NCBI RefSeq assembly: GCF_002573715.1
Contig: NZ_PDHM01000008.1
Location: 23,341 to 87,340 of the forward strand
Reading direction: 5' to 3'
DNA: 64,000 nucleotides
From: Paenibacillus sp. EZ-K15
Lineage (GTDB): Bacteria > Bacillota > Bacilli > Paenibacillales > Paenibacillaceae
Positions 8,533 through 17,551 of the stretch are shown here, piece by piece. The first letter of the stretch is position 1; the number at the start of each line of letters is the position of its first letter. The translations under genes and the position numbers were made by a program. The notes beneath the pieces were generated by a model. The model searched no databases and had not been told where the DNA came from. It worked only from the letters and a program-made list of their open reading frames with translations.

Positions 8533-9963
8533 ATGATGAAAAAAGCCATTCTTATATTGTTTTTATCCCTATTCTTTCTTATCATTTTACCAGATCAAAG
8601 CCATGCAGCAGCTAACCAATCTAAGATTATATTAGACGGTCAGGAAGTGATATTACCTTCTGATGTCCAGGTCACAGTGATGAATAAGCATGTTATGATC
8701 CCAATTCGTGTTGTTGCTGAGAATCTAAAGTTTAGAGTTAATTGGGATCAAAAATCGCATCTTGTAAAAATCCAGCAAAATTCAAAGATAATCTCTTTAC
8801 ACGTTGACCAAAGAGAAGCGAAGGTAGCAGGGAAGCCCGTATTACTGGATATTGCTCCTCAAATTCTGAATCAAAGTGTAGTCGTTCCTATACGCTTCGT
8901 AAGTGAACAGATGGGACTATCTGTGAGTTGGGACAACAAAGATAAAATTGTATATCTGACAAGCAGCACCAATAATTCCGCTCAAACTGAAGATTCTACT
9001 CCCAATTCAGAAAACAATGAAAAAGTATCGTTAAAACATATCAATGAAATTAATTTTTTGAATAACCAACTCGTTGTAAGCATGGATGAGAAAGTTAATC
9101 CGATCATTTGTAATTTAAAAGACCCTAATCGAATTGTTTTTGATTTGCCCAATACTACGTTTGGTGAATTATCTCAACCATTGGATTCGGGTTCTATGGG
9201 TAAATTGGATGTTAGTGGTCAACCCCATGTATCGGAAGTGAGATATTCGCTATTTAATCGTGATCCAGATCAAGTCAGAATCGTGATTGAATTAAAACAT
9301 GATAGTGAAGTTCAAGTTAAGCATGAATTTATCGGTGATCAACTGGTTATTGATTTAAACGATATCGGCGATTTCGAATCTCCTATTCAAGCGCCATCGG
9401 CAGGTGATCAGGGCAGAAAGATTGTAGTGATCGATCCGGGACATGGAGGAAGTGATCCGGGGACGACAAGTATCTCTAATAAACATGAGAAGGATTTTAA
9501 CCTTGCTTTATCTCTAAAAGTACAAGAACTCCTTTTGAAGGAGCCTGAAATCGAAGTATGGATGACCCGGGATAGTGACGTGTACCCTACCCGAACGGAA
9601 CGTGTGCAGCTCGCCAATAAAATAAATGCCGACGTATTTGTATCTATACATGGAAACAGTGTTCTCGAGTCACCTCAAGCCAATGGTACAGAGACTTATT
9701 ATTATCAGCGAAGCAGCAGTAAAGAGCTGGCTGATGCTATTCACAAGCGTTTAATTAAAGCGATAGGTCTGAAAGACCGCGGTGTAAAAGATAACAGTTT
9801 TCAAGTCATTAGAGAAACGAAGATGGCTGCTGTTCTATTGGAAGTTGGGTTCCTGAGCAATATCTCCGATGAAAAAGCGATGCTATCCAATACCGTACAA
9901 TACAAAGCTGCTCAAGCTATAGTTGATGGAATCAAAGAATATCTGAGCTTCGGTAAGGAGTGA
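8533..9963 (+). CDS. N-acetylmuramoyl-L-alanine amidase (Amidase_3) with AMIN domain
   Basis: Secreted peptidoglycan hydrolase that cuts the bond between muramic acid and the stem peptide. 476 residues. Signal peptide of about 25 residues ending near SHAAA. Then a copper-amine-oxidase-N-like repeat pair (about 35-150: VMIPIRVVAENL, then VVVPIRFVSEQM), used in Paenibacillus as a wall-binding stalk. An AMIN domain follows (about 170-280). The catalytic Amidase_3 domain spans about 295-472. Its zinc and catalytic residues are visible: DPGHGG, Glu in NKHEKDFN, SIHGNS and Glu in LLEVGF. A terminator upstream and the overlap with the next gene show that transcription starts close to this gene. Confidence 0.9.
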   Translation: MMKKAILILFLSLFFLIILPDQSHAAANQSKIILDGQEVILPSDVQVTVMNKHVMIPIRVVAENLKFRVNWDQKSHLVKIQQNSKIISLHVDQREAKVAGKPVLLDIAPQILNQSVVVPIRFVSEQMGLSVSWDNKDKIVYLTSSTNNSAQTEDSTPNSENNEKVSLKHINEINFLNNQLVVSMDEKVNPIICNLKDPNRIVFDLPNTTFGELSQPLDSGSMGKLDVSGQPHVSEVRYSLFNRDPDQVRIVIELKHDSEVQVKHEFIGDQLVIDLNDIGDFESPIQAPSAGDQGRKIVVIDPGHGGSDPGTTSISNKHEKDFNLALSLKVQELLLKEPEIEVWMTRDSDVYPTRTERVQLANKINADVFVSIHGNSVLESPQANGTETYYYQRSSSKELADAIHKRLIKAIGLKDRGVKDNSFQVIRETKMAAVLLEVGFLSNISDEKAMLSNTVQYKAAQAIVDGIKEYLSFGKE

Positions 9964-10976
9964 GACGCATTAAGGAGTTTATTTCTTTACAGTATAAGAA
10001 GTTTGGACATCCTCTTGAAGTGTTGGAATTAGAACAACGAGTAGACGATATACAACTTCAGCACGACGAAATAGTGGTTCGAATGATTCTTAGTCCAATC
10101 AATCCTTCTGACCTAATTCCGATTCGAGGTGCCTATAAACATCGAATTCAGCTGCCAGCAGTACCGGGATATGAAGGGGTTGGTGTTGTTGAAGCTGTTG
10201 GTTCATCCGTAACAACATCCCTTTTAGGTAAACGGGTACTGCCTCTACGTGGTGAGGGAACTTGGCAGCAGTACGTGAAAACGAAAGCCAATTTTGCAAT
10301 TCGAGTTCCCGTTGAAATTAATAACGAAACAGCAAGCCAAATGTACATTAACCCTATGACAGCGTGGCTTATTTGTACAGAAGAATTGCGGTTAAAGTCT
10401 GATGATGTGTTAATTGTAAATGCTTGCGGTTCTGCAATAGGACGTATTTTTGCACAGTTTTCAAAGGTGTTTGGATACAGATTGATTGCGGTGGTAAGAA
10501 ATGATAGACATACCCAGGAACTGCATTCGCTTGGTGCTTGGGCGGTAATTGACACGTCTAAAGAATTGCTTGTCCATCAAGTTTTGGAATTGACCTGTGG
10601 GATGGGGGCAACGGCGGGTATTGATAGCATTGGCGGGAAAGATGGACACGACCTGATTGAGTGTATCCGTCCAGGTGGCACAGTCTTAAGTATTGGTCTT
10701 ATGTCAGGAACCCAAATGAATTGGGCTCAGATACACCAAAAAAATTCTAATATCAGAGTGAAACCATATTGGCTTAAAAGATGGATTGAAGGTATCTCCG
10801 ATGTTCGGTGGCATGAAACTTTTGGTGATGTATTCAAATTGGTGATAGATGGGGAATTGACTATTCAAGCACCAAGAACGCGTTTTGGTCTACGGGAATA
10901 TGAGAAAGCAATGATAGAAACTCAACAAAGTGGTCACATAGGGAAGGTGATTTTGGAACCATTTTTATTCAACTAA
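9960..10976 (+). CDS. MDR-superfamily oxidoreductase (zinc-independent type)
   Basis: NAD(P)H-dependent reductase of the medium-chain dehydrogenase/reductase family, closest in appearance to quinone or 2-enoyl-thioester reductases. 338 residues: a GroES-like substrate domain (about 1-130, with NPSDLIPIRG and PAVPGYEGVG) and a Rossmann domain (about 150-290, with NACGSAIGRIFAQ). The Cys/His set that binds catalytic zinc in true alcohol dehydrogenases is not apparent. The start is uncertain: the GTG at 9960 overlaps the amidase stop, yet the best ribosome binding site (TAAGGAG at 9970) lies inside the gene with no usual start codon behind it. The actual protein may begin near LQYKKFGH. Confidence 0.78.
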   Translation: MRRIKEFISLQYKKFGHPLEVLELEQRVDDIQLQHDEIVVRMILSPINPSDLIPIRGAYKHRIQLPAVPGYEGVGVVEAVGSSVTTSLLGKRVLPLRGEGTWQQYVKTKANFAIRVPVEINNETASQMYINPMTAWLICTEELRLKSDDVLIVNACGSAIGRIFAQFSKVFGYRLIAVVRNDRHTQELHSLGAWAVIDTSKELLVHQVLELTCGMGATAGIDSIGGKDGHDLIECIRPGGTVLSIGLMSGTQMNWAQIHQKNSNIRVKPYWLKRWIEGISDVRWHETFGDVFKLVIDGELTIQAPRTRFGLREYEKAMIETQQSGHIGKVILEPFLFN

Positions 10977-11111
10977 CGCGCTAATTGTGCGAAAATGAAG
11001 GTGATCTTAGCAAGTTTTTTATAAAATGATGAACTGACGTGAACCTGAGCACGCTCTCAGGCATCTAACTTATGTAAGGCCAAGGAAGTGTTGCAAAGGA
11101 GGTCTCCCAAT

Positions 11112-11762
11112 GTGAACAAGAAATCCAATATAAAGCACGATGTTCAGCTTGCCAAGCATGGGGATCGGGAAGCCTTTAGCAGGCTGATCCACGCTTATGA
11201 GCGTAATTTGTATGGCTTAGCCCGCTTGTATCTGAGGCGGGAAGAGGATTGCGCGGATGCCGTACAGGAAGCGATTTATAAATCCTTCGCAGCTATGCCT
11301 ACCTTGAAGGAGCCTGCTTATTTCAAAACATGGCTGTCCCGTATTCTCATTCATGAATGCCTGCAACTACTGCGCTCCCAACAGCGGCTGCGCACGGTTG
11401 AATTTGCCAATGGCGGTGCCGATGCACTGCCGTATGAAGCGATCGAACTCAACGAAGCCGTGACCCACCTGGAAGATGATTTACGCAGGGTCATTCAGCT
11501 TCACTATTACTGGGATATGCCGATTAGCCATATCGCCAAGATCGTAGGAATACCGCAAGGAACGGTAAAATCCCGGTTGTACCGAGCCCGCGCCATTTTG
11601 GCGGAAAGATTGGATCCCTCCACGGAAAGGAGCGTGAGCCATGACCCGATAGTAGGTAAGGAGTCGAGTCGGGATGACTTTGCTCCTATCATTACGATCC
11701 GGACAGCTAGGCTTGCCGGGGATTACGATATCATTCACAGATCATGGGGTGCGGCGGCTTAA
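11112..11762 (+). CDS. ECF-type RNA polymerase sigma factor
   Basis: Alternative sigma factor of the extracytoplasmic-function class. 216 residues from GTG 11112, placed correctly behind AAAGGAGGT. Region 2 is at about 15-80 (the DCADAVQEAIYKSF core) and region 4 at about 115-170 (DMPISHIAKIVGIPQGTVKSRL). After the usual end of region 4 there is an extra tail of about 40 residues ending HRSWGAAA. The stop overlaps the start of the next gene by one base (TAATG). No anti-sigma gene follows, although most such factors have one downstream. GAACCT at 11041 and CATCTA at 11062 could be an ECF-type autoregulatory promoter, weakly supported. Confidence 0.85.
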   Translation: MNKKSNIKHDVQLAKHGDREAFSRLIHAYERNLYGLARLYLRREEDCADAVQEAIYKSFAAMPTLKEPAYFKTWLSRILIHECLQLLRSQQRLRTVEFANGGADALPYEAIELNEAVTHLEDDLRRVIQLHYYWDMPISHIAKIVGIPQGTVKSRLYRARAILAERLDPSTERSVSHDPIVGKESSRDDFAPIITIRTARLAGDYDIIHRSWGAAA

Positions 11763-12214
11763 TGGGAACGAATCCGAACGTCAGATTGATGGACAAATCC
11801 GACCTTGAAGCATGCTCCGAGCTGATGCTCAAGGTCTTTAGCGGCGAACCTTGGTACGACCAGTGGGACTCCGTACAGCATGTGCAGCAATACCTCACGG
11901 AATTTATGGACAATCCGGTATTCCTGGGGTTTGTTATCGAACAGGATGGTAAGATCCTGGGCGCCTCTTTTGGTCATACGAAGAGCTGGTATAGCGGTAA
12001 GGAATATCATATCCAGGAATATTATATCGATACCGGTAGGCAGGGCAGTGGATTAGGCTCGGCATTAATGCATGGCATAAAGGAGTATTTGAAATCGGTT
12101 AACATTCATTGCATGGTGCTGCTTACGGAAAAGGATCTTCCGGCGGAAGATTTTTATCGGAAACATGGTTTTGAAGTGAAGAAGGATATTATTTTTATGG
12201 CCAACAGGTTTTAG
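11762..12214 (+). CDS. GNAT-family N-acetyltransferase
   Basis: Acetyl-CoA-dependent acetyltransferase; the substrate is unknown. 150 residues from the ATG at 11762, which shares a base with the sigma-factor stop; an in-frame ATG at 11744 lies inside that gene. The acetyl-CoA loop is in the segment DTGRQGSGLGSALM (about 94-107) and the C-terminal half ends with the family's DFYRKHGFE pattern. The N-terminal part (ELMLKVFSGEPW) resembles aminoglycoside 6'-N-acetyltransferase-like members, which is no proof of drug modification. The start-stop overlap suggests coupled translation with the sigma factor. Confidence 0.8.
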   Translation: MGTNPNVRLMDKSDLEACSELMLKVFSGEPWYDQWDSVQHVQQYLTEFMDNPVFLGFVIEQDGKILGASFGHTKSWYSGKEYHIQEYYIDTGRQGSGLGSALMHGIKEYLKSVNIHCMVLLTEKDLPAEDFYRKHGFEVKKDIIFMANRF

Positions 12215-12239
12215 TCGGCGGAATTTATATTGAAAAATA

Positions 12240-12390
12240 GGGAGCTGTCTTGATGTCGGTGCGTGTTCTTAACTAACCAAATTTTATAGGACTCTGGCTT
12301 GTGCATTGCGAAAAAACCCACTTTATGTGAGGTTTATTTGTCATGCGCGATGGCTCTGAGTCCACCTGGTTAAGAACATAACAGCCATCC
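12240..12390. repeat. Long imperfect palindrome in the spacer before the BpsA-like gene
   Basis: The 358-bp spacer 12215-12572 holds an extended hairpin. The outer arms GTTCTTAACTAACC and GGTTAAGAAC lie near 12263 and 12369, the middle arms are GGACTC and GAGTCC, and near the apex AAACCCAC pairs with GTGAGGTTT. The flanks GGAGCTGT and ACAGCCATCCC extend the pairing. There is no T-tract, so it is not a plain terminator. A palindromic mobile element or a structured RNA is possible. Confidence 0.55.
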
Positions 12391-12572
12391 CTTATATATT
12401 GACTGTACAGCCGTGCTCTGGGCACGGCTTCCCGCTTGGGGGATAGAAGATGGACGATGGTTCATGGACTTCTGTCCCTTTTTTTCATTACCGCAGCACG
12501 TATGGGGGTCACGTGTGTTCTTTTCCAGGGGGAATAACAAACTCATATTTAGGGAAAAGAGCGTGATTTCAT

Positions 12573-13739
12573 ATGATCCATTATATAGAAGAAGTGAAAA
12601 CCAAGGTTCGTCTGCAGGAAGGCGTCCAAGTGATCGAACAGCTGCTGGTAGCGAGTTATATGCGGCCCGGCATATCAACCAAAGAGCTGGCACGTCATAC
12701 GTATCTGCCGGTCCCGATTGCTGCGGCGATCAAGAAGGAGCTCATCAAAGCAGGGGCTCTCATTCAAGACCGGGGGGTGCGCTGCACCGAATCCGGGAAG
12801 TCCTATATTGAACATGAGCTGGGGTATGGAGGCATCGATATAGATCTGTATCAGAAGCTTCTGGCCGGCGAAGTCGATTGGCAGGAGGAGCTTTCTGATG
12901 TACTAGCGAGGATCACGGAGATTCTGGAGATGCGCCCGCAAGTCGATGTACAGATTGACCAATCCCAATGCACGGTAGAGACGAGTCTGCGGAGGGCGAT
13001 TCTGTGTCTGAGGGAGCACAGTCTGATCGGGAAGAACATTCTGTGCGTTGGCGATGACGACCTGGTGAGCATCTCGCTTGGTCTGCTGCTTAAACGGCTG
13101 TTCCCGCACGCGAAGGACCAAAGAGCCGCCATTACCGTTATGGATATCGATGAGCGATTCCTGCGGTTTATCCAGGGCGCGGCTGCAAAAGAAGGCTTAT
13201 CAGTTACATGCAGGCATATCGATCTCAGGCAGCCTTTGCCTGAGGGCTTGAACGGGCAATATGATTGCTTCTTCACGGATCCGCCATACACGCTACAAGG
13301 GCTGACTCTGTTCTTATCCAGAGGCATTAGCGCGCTCAAACGCCAGAAGGGATGCCCCATCTTTCTCTCCTTCGCCCATAAATCTCCCGATTTTACATGG
13401 TCCATGCAGCGTGAATTCGTCCGTATGGGTTTATCGGTAAAGCAGGCCCTGCTTCATTTCAATCAATATATTGGAGCGCAGATGATCGGTAATAGTGGTC
13501 AGATGATCGTGTTAACAACGACGGAATTTACGGCGCCGCGTGTTACAGATTCTTTCGAGGATGAGCTCTACACAGGCGAGGTTAGGCGAACGGTTCGAAC
13601 CTACAGATGCATCCAATGTCAGGGTGAGCTGCAGGTGGGCGTGCAGGGTGATTTTTCCACGATCGAGGATTTGAAGAAGCAGGGCTGTCCGGTATGTGTC
13701 AATCATACGTTCACATGGCTGGCTAAGAAAACGATCTGA
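12573..13739 (+). CDS. BpsA-like aminopropyltransferase family protein with C-terminal zinc ribbon
   Basis: Member of the N4-bis(aminopropyl)spermidine synthase family, whose founding enzymes add aminopropyl groups from decarboxylated S-adenosylmethionine to make branched polyamines in thermophiles. 388 residues. A winged-helix-like N-terminus (about 15-85) is followed by a Rossmann methyltransferase-like core with the family motif GDDD at 160-163, an acidic MDIDERFL strand at 190-197 and DPPY at 236-239. The C-terminus adds two CxxC pairs (Cys346/349 and Cys372/375), a probable zinc ribbon. The start lacks a strong ribosome binding site. Whether it makes branched polyamines or has another role is not known from the sequence. 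Confidence 0.72.
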   Translation: MIHYIEEVKTKVRLQEGVQVIEQLLVASYMRPGISTKELARHTYLPVPIAAAIKKELIKAGALIQDRGVRCTESGKSYIEHELGYGGIDIDLYQKLLAGEVDWQEELSDVLARITEILEMRPQVDVQIDQSQCTVETSLRRAILCLREHSLIGKNILCVGDDDLVSISLGLLLKRLFPHAKDQRAAITVMDIDERFLRFIQGAAAKEGLSVTCRHIDLRQPLPEGLNGQYDCFFTDPPYTLQGLTLFLSRGISALKRQKGCPIFLSFAHKSPDFTWSMQREFVRMGLSVKQALLHFNQYIGAQMIGNSGQMIVLTTTEFTAPRVTDSFEDELYTGEVRRTVRTYRCIQCQGELQVGVQGDFSTIEDLKKQGCPVCVNHTFTWLAKKTI

Positions 13740-13801
13740 CTTATCTTTGTGGAAACAATCGAGGGGAGGTTATAATAGGGGAATAGAGGAAGGGGAGGGC
13801 T

Positions 13802-15937
13802 ATGAAAGTATTAGTATTGGCTGAGAAGCCGTCCGTTGCGAAGGAAATTGCGAGAGTAATGGGCAGCCGCGAGAAGCAGAAGAATTATTTTGAAGGACCA
13901 AAATATATTGTGACCTGGGCGCTTGGACATTTGGTAGGACTTGCCGAACCCGAGGACTATGATAAGAAGTACCAGACCTGGGTTCTGGAGGATTTGCCGA
14001 TCCTGCCGGATAACACCAGGCTTAAGGTGTTGAAGGAAACAAGTCACCAGTTCAAGACGGTCCAGCATCTGATGAAGCGCCCGGATGTCGGCGAGATGAT
14101 TATTGCCACCGATGCTGCCCGTGAAGGGGAGCTGCTTGCGCGCTGGATCCTCAAAATGGCGAAGTGGAACAAGCCGTTCAAACGGCTGTGGATTTCTTCC
14201 CAGACGGATAAGGCGATCAAGGAAGGTTTTGCATTACTCAAGCCGGGGCAGCAGTTCGACAGGCTGTATGAGTCCGCACGCTGCCGAGCGGAAGCGGATT
14301 GGATGGTTGGACTGAATGTGACGCGTGCGCTGACGACCAAATTTAATGCACAGCTGTCGGCAGGCCGGGTTCAGACGCCAACGCTCGGGATGATCATGGA
14401 CCGGGAGAGGGAGATTGTGAATTTCCGCTCCCAGGAATATGAGACGCTGCAGGCGGATCTGGGGAGCTTTGAGGTATCGTGGCGTCCGGCCGGCGGAGAC
14501 GGTCGTCTATTCGAGAAGGATAAGGCGGCCAAGCTGAAGCAGAAGCTGGAGGGCAGCACCGGAAAAATCGTCAGCGTGAAAAAGAGCGAAAAAACCGAAC
14601 CGCATCCGCTGGCATACGATTTGACCGAACTGCAGCGGGATGCCAACCGCCGATTCGGGTTCTCGGCCAAGCAGACCTCGAATGTGCTGCAGCGCCTGTA
14701 TGAGCAGCATAAGCTGGTTACCTATCCGCGTACGGATAGCCGTTACCTGACATCCGATATGGTCGGAACGTTGAAGGAAAGGCTGTCGAGCATTGCCATC
14801 GGGCCTTATGCGTCCATTGCGCGTCCGCTGCTGCGTAAGAACTTATCACCAGGCAAACGGGTCGTGGATGACAGTAAGGTTACGGATCATCATGCCATCA
14901 TTCCAACCGAACAAACCGTGCTGTTGAATCAGTTATCTGTCGATGAACGCAAGCTGTACGATCTTATCGTACGCCGGTTCATCAGCTTGTTCTATCCTCC
15001 TGCCCGTTACGATAACGTATCGGTTACCGTTCAGATTGAGGGGGAGCAGCTTTACGCGAAAGGGACTACGATCAAGGATAGCGGCTGGCGTGAGGTATAC
15101 GGCGGCGATTATGATGATGACGCTGACGACGAGCAGGATGATGCTCAGGGTCAGTCTTCAGGCAAGCTCCTGCCGGAGCTGCGAGAAGGAGAGTCGGTGA
15201 AGGTGGTCCGCTGTGTGCTGAAACAGGGACGTACCCAGCCGCCAAAGCGTTATAACGAAGCGGCGCTGCTCTCCCAGATGGAGAAGCACGGACTTGGAAC
15301 CCCCGCGACCCGGGCTGATATCATCGAGAAGCTGGTTAGCTCGGACACGATTGAACGGCAGGGGCAATCCCTCCATCCGACAGGCAAAGGCAAGCAGCTG
15401 ATTGAGCTTGTCGCTCCAGAGCTGAGAACACCGGAGCTCACGGCGCGCTGGGAGGCCGAGCTCGAACGGATCGCGAAGGGGCAAGGCAAGCCGGAACCAT
15501 TCTTGCGCGGAATACGGGACATGACCAAGAAGCTGGTCACGGATGTGAAGGGAAGCGATGCGGAGTATAAACCGCATAATGTCTCGAACAGCCACTGTCC
15601 GGATTGCGGGACAAGACTGCTCGAGAAGAAGACCAAGCGCGGCAAGCTGCTAGTCTGCCCGAGTGACGACTGCGGATATAAGCGTTCAGGCGAGAAGCGT
15701 CTGTCCAACCGCCGCTGCCCGCAGTGCCACAAGAAGATGGAGATGAAAGAAGGCAAGGCGGGGCTGTTCGTACAGTGCCTGGGCTGCGGCATTACGGAAA
15801 CGCTGAAGAAGGACGCCAAGCATGTGAACAAACGCGAGGAGCGGAAGCTCGTGCAGCAATACAGCAAGCCGGAGTCGATTGGTTCGAACCTGGGCGACCT
15901 ATTAAAGGCGGCCCTTGAGCAGAAGGGGAAGGAATAA
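13802..15937 (+). CDS. topB: DNA topoisomerase III
   Basis: Type IA topoisomerase that passes single DNA strands and decatenates replication or recombination intermediates. 711 residues, the usual Firmicute length. The Toprim domain begins at residue 1 (VLAEKPS) and carries the acidic DAAREGE motif near 104-110. The catalytic tyrosine is Tyr308 in VTYPRTDSRY. An acidic insert rich in Asp lies near 436-450. The C-terminus has two zinc-ribbon-like segments with CxxC pairs (CPDC...CPSDDC and CPQC...CLGC). The start follows GAAGGGGAGGGCT. It follows the BpsA-like gene by 62 bp in the same direction. Confidence 0.93.
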   Translation: MKVLVLAEKPSVAKEIARVMGSREKQKNYFEGPKYIVTWALGHLVGLAEPEDYDKKYQTWVLEDLPILPDNTRLKVLKETSHQFKTVQHLMKRPDVGEMIIATDAAREGELLARWILKMAKWNKPFKRLWISSQTDKAIKEGFALLKPGQQFDRLYESARCRAEADWMVGLNVTRALTTKFNAQLSAGRVQTPTLGMIMDREREIVNFRSQEYETLQADLGSFEVSWRPAGGDGRLFEKDKAAKLKQKLEGSTGKIVSVKKSEKTEPHPLAYDLTELQRDANRRFGFSAKQTSNVLQRLYEQHKLVTYPRTDSRYLTSDMVGTLKERLSSIAIGPYASIARPLLRKNLSPGKRVVDDSKVTDHHAIIPTEQTVLLNQLSVDERKLYDLIVRRFISLFYPPARYDNVSVTVQIEGEQLYAKGTTIKDSGWREVYGGDYDDDADDEQDDAQGQSSGKLLPELREGESVKVVRCVLKQGRTQPPKRYNEAALLSQMEKHGLGTPATRADIIEKLVSSDTIERQGQSLHPTGKGKQLIELVAPELRTPELTARWEAELERIAKGQGKPEPFLRGIRDMTKKLVTDVKGSDAEYKPHNVSNSHCPDCGTRLLEKKTKRGKLLVCPSDDCGYKRSGEKRLSNRRCPQCHKKMEMKEGKAGLFVQCLGCGITETLKKDAKHVNKREERKLVQQYSKPESIGSNLGDLLKAALEQKGKE

Positions 15938-16075
15938 TCTGCAATGGTGAGTCTGCCGAGGGGGGCTGCTCAGTGCCACGATGGGCATCTCCCAAGGCTT
16001 GAAATGCGTTTTTCTTGCCGGTGTTAGCATAACCTCGGGTGCAATGGCTCATTCTACGGACAGGGGGTGATTTGC

Positions 16076-16213
16076 ATGCCGAATCATAAAGCAAGAAAAA
16101 CCGAAAACCAGCAGAACAAATCAAGCATTCTTGAGGAGAGCAAGACCCTCAAACCGAAAAAGGCTGCAGACTATGTTCCGAGCCTGAACGAAATATCCAA
16201 GAATGAATCATAA
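16076..16213 (+). CDS. Small basic protein, 45 residues, unknown
   Basis: Starts MPNHKARKTENQ and ends LNEISKNES. The ATG is preceded at 9 bp by CAGGGGGTGA, a good ribosome binding site, and the frame is rich in Lys, Glu, Asn and Ser with no hydrophobic stretch. I do not recognise it; small Lys-rich spore or cytosolic proteins of Bacilli look like this. The ribosome binding site and codon use make it likely real despite the size. Confidence 0.5.
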   Translation: MPNHKARKTENQQNKSSILEESKTLKPKKAADYVPSLNEISKNES

Positions 16214-16246
16214 GTTTTCGTAGTGGTTGAGCATGGTCTGGTTGTC

Positions 16247-16304
16247 ATTATGCCGGACACGGGTCCGCTCCGATTTATGACGTCGGCCGTGTCCTAATAA
16301 TGGC
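16247..16304. repeat. Inverted repeat in the spacer before the DUF1294 gene
   Basis: CATTATGCCGGACACGG faces CCGTGTCCTAATAATG around a GC-rich loop. No T-run follows. The rest of 16214-16447 shows nothing I can name. Confidence 0.45.
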
Positions 16305-16447
16305 ATTCATAGATGGCTTGGCCATGGCTAAGATTGTTTAGCCGGCATTGTCTTCATTAGCCTGCAGTTCTATAATAACAGTAGAACGCAAAGCAAATGG
16401 CTGATTGGGCAAGATCGATCAGTTGGAATGGGGGTGCGTGAACCAAC

Positions 16448-16711
16448 GTGAGACCTGCACTGATCGTTTGGTTTATTTTTATCAATGCGGTAGCCTATCT
16501 GGTCATGTCCGAGGATAAGCGGCGTGCCCGAATGGGAAGGGATCGGGTTCCGGAGCGAACACTATTTCTGCTAGCTGCCATCGGCGGGGCCTTGGGTGTA
16601 TGGATTGCCATGTACCGCAAACGTCATAAAACGAGGCATTTATCATTTAAACTAGGCGTGCCGCTGTTGTTAGTCGTGAATGTCGCGCTATACACGTACT
16701 TCTGGGGATAG
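16448..16711 (+). CDS. DUF1294 small membrane protein
   Basis: 87 residues with three hydrophobic segments (about 4-19, 40-56 and 71-86). The conserved pattern between them is DKRRAR...RVPERTLFLLAAIGGALG, then RHKT. This matches the DUF1294 family of small membrane proteins of unknown role. The start is a GTG; GGGGG stands about 13 bp upstream, slightly far. It stands alone, with no obvious operon partner. Confidence 0.82.
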   Translation: MRPALIVWFIFINAVAYLVMSEDKRRARMGRDRVPERTLFLLAAIGGALGVWIAMYRKRHKTRHLSFKLGVPLLLVVNVALYTYFWG

Positions 16712-16832
16712 GTCTTTTTTAATCTGAACTACATAGGAACATCGCAGCAAGTCAGTAAGCTCGTTTCATATCGGTATGAAGTTGTTTAATAATAAGTAGT
16801 AGGTCTTTTAACTATAGAAAGAGGTGGCCTGT

Positions 16833-17267
16833 ATGCTTTTTACTAAAATTCTTCTAGCTTACGACGGCTCCAAAGCAGCGAATAAAGCGCTCGGACGTGC
16901 GGTTGAACTTGCCAAGGTAACACCGGGAGCTACGCTGGATGTCATTCATGCTTACGATTTTCCGCGTTTCTTCGTTGGGGAAGGGCTTGCCCCGATTCCA
17001 GCTTCACTTAATAAAGATGTCTACGATCTTGCCGTGCAGACGACAGAGGAAATCCGCGAGCGGATTGAGAACTCAGGCGTCACCGGTCAAGTGGAGATGA
17101 TCCAGGGTCCTCCGGCTGAAGTTATTCTGGAGTACGCGAATCAGAACGGCAGTGATCTTATTATCATCGGCAGCCGCGGTCTTGGCGGAATTCGCGAGTT
17201 TGTACTCGGCAGTGTCAGCCATAACGTGGTGCAGCATGCAAAGATCCCGGTACTGGTAGTGAAATAA
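16833..17267 (+). CDS. Universal stress protein, UspA family
   Basis: Small cytosolic stress protein of the ATP-binding Usp class. 144 residues from the ATG at 16833, the right distance behind AAAGAGG; the upstream GTG at 16824 is too close to it. The first strand ILLAYDGS carries the Asp that contacts adenine, and the nucleotide loop is near the C-terminus (GSRGLGGIREFVLGSVS, the G-x2-G-x9-G(S) pattern). The ending HAKIPVLVVK is typical. A terminator follows directly, so it is a single-gene unit. Confidence 0.9.
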   Translation: MLFTKILLAYDGSKAANKALGRAVELAKVTPGATLDVIHAYDFPRFFVGEGLAPIPASLNKDVYDLAVQTTEEIRERIENSGVTGQVEMIQGPPAEVILEYANQNGSDLIIIGSRGLGGIREFVLGSVSHNVVQHAKIPVLVVK

Positions 17268-17283
17268 TGTTGGACGTTGGGAC

Positions 17284-17308
17284 GGGGACGCTTAGGCGTC
17301 CCTTTTTT
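17284..17308 (+). terminator. Intrinsic terminator after the Usp gene
   Basis: GGGACGC-TTA-GGCGTCCC hairpin with T6 following. Confidence 0.9.
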
Positions 17309-17551
17309 AATAAAGATAAGACAGTATAAACGCCAGAGGCTTTCCATTCTTATCTCGCAAGATAAACTTCCGCTAAATGCGGTCAGTTTTCTGAGAAAGC
17401 ACGATGATGTCGTTTTTCTTGGGTTCAAACGTTCTTCGGTTTTGCATCCGCAGGTGCCGCTTCATTCTTATCGTACGCGATAGGGTCTGCGTCTTCGCAA
17501 TAACAGCGGTCTGTTAGGGTGATAGGTGCTTTTTTATCAGAGGAGGTTCAT

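Noticed and set aside
17277..17483. 68-codon frame after the Usp gene
   Set aside because: It starts inside the terminator and has no ribosome binding site; the region is otherwise featureless.
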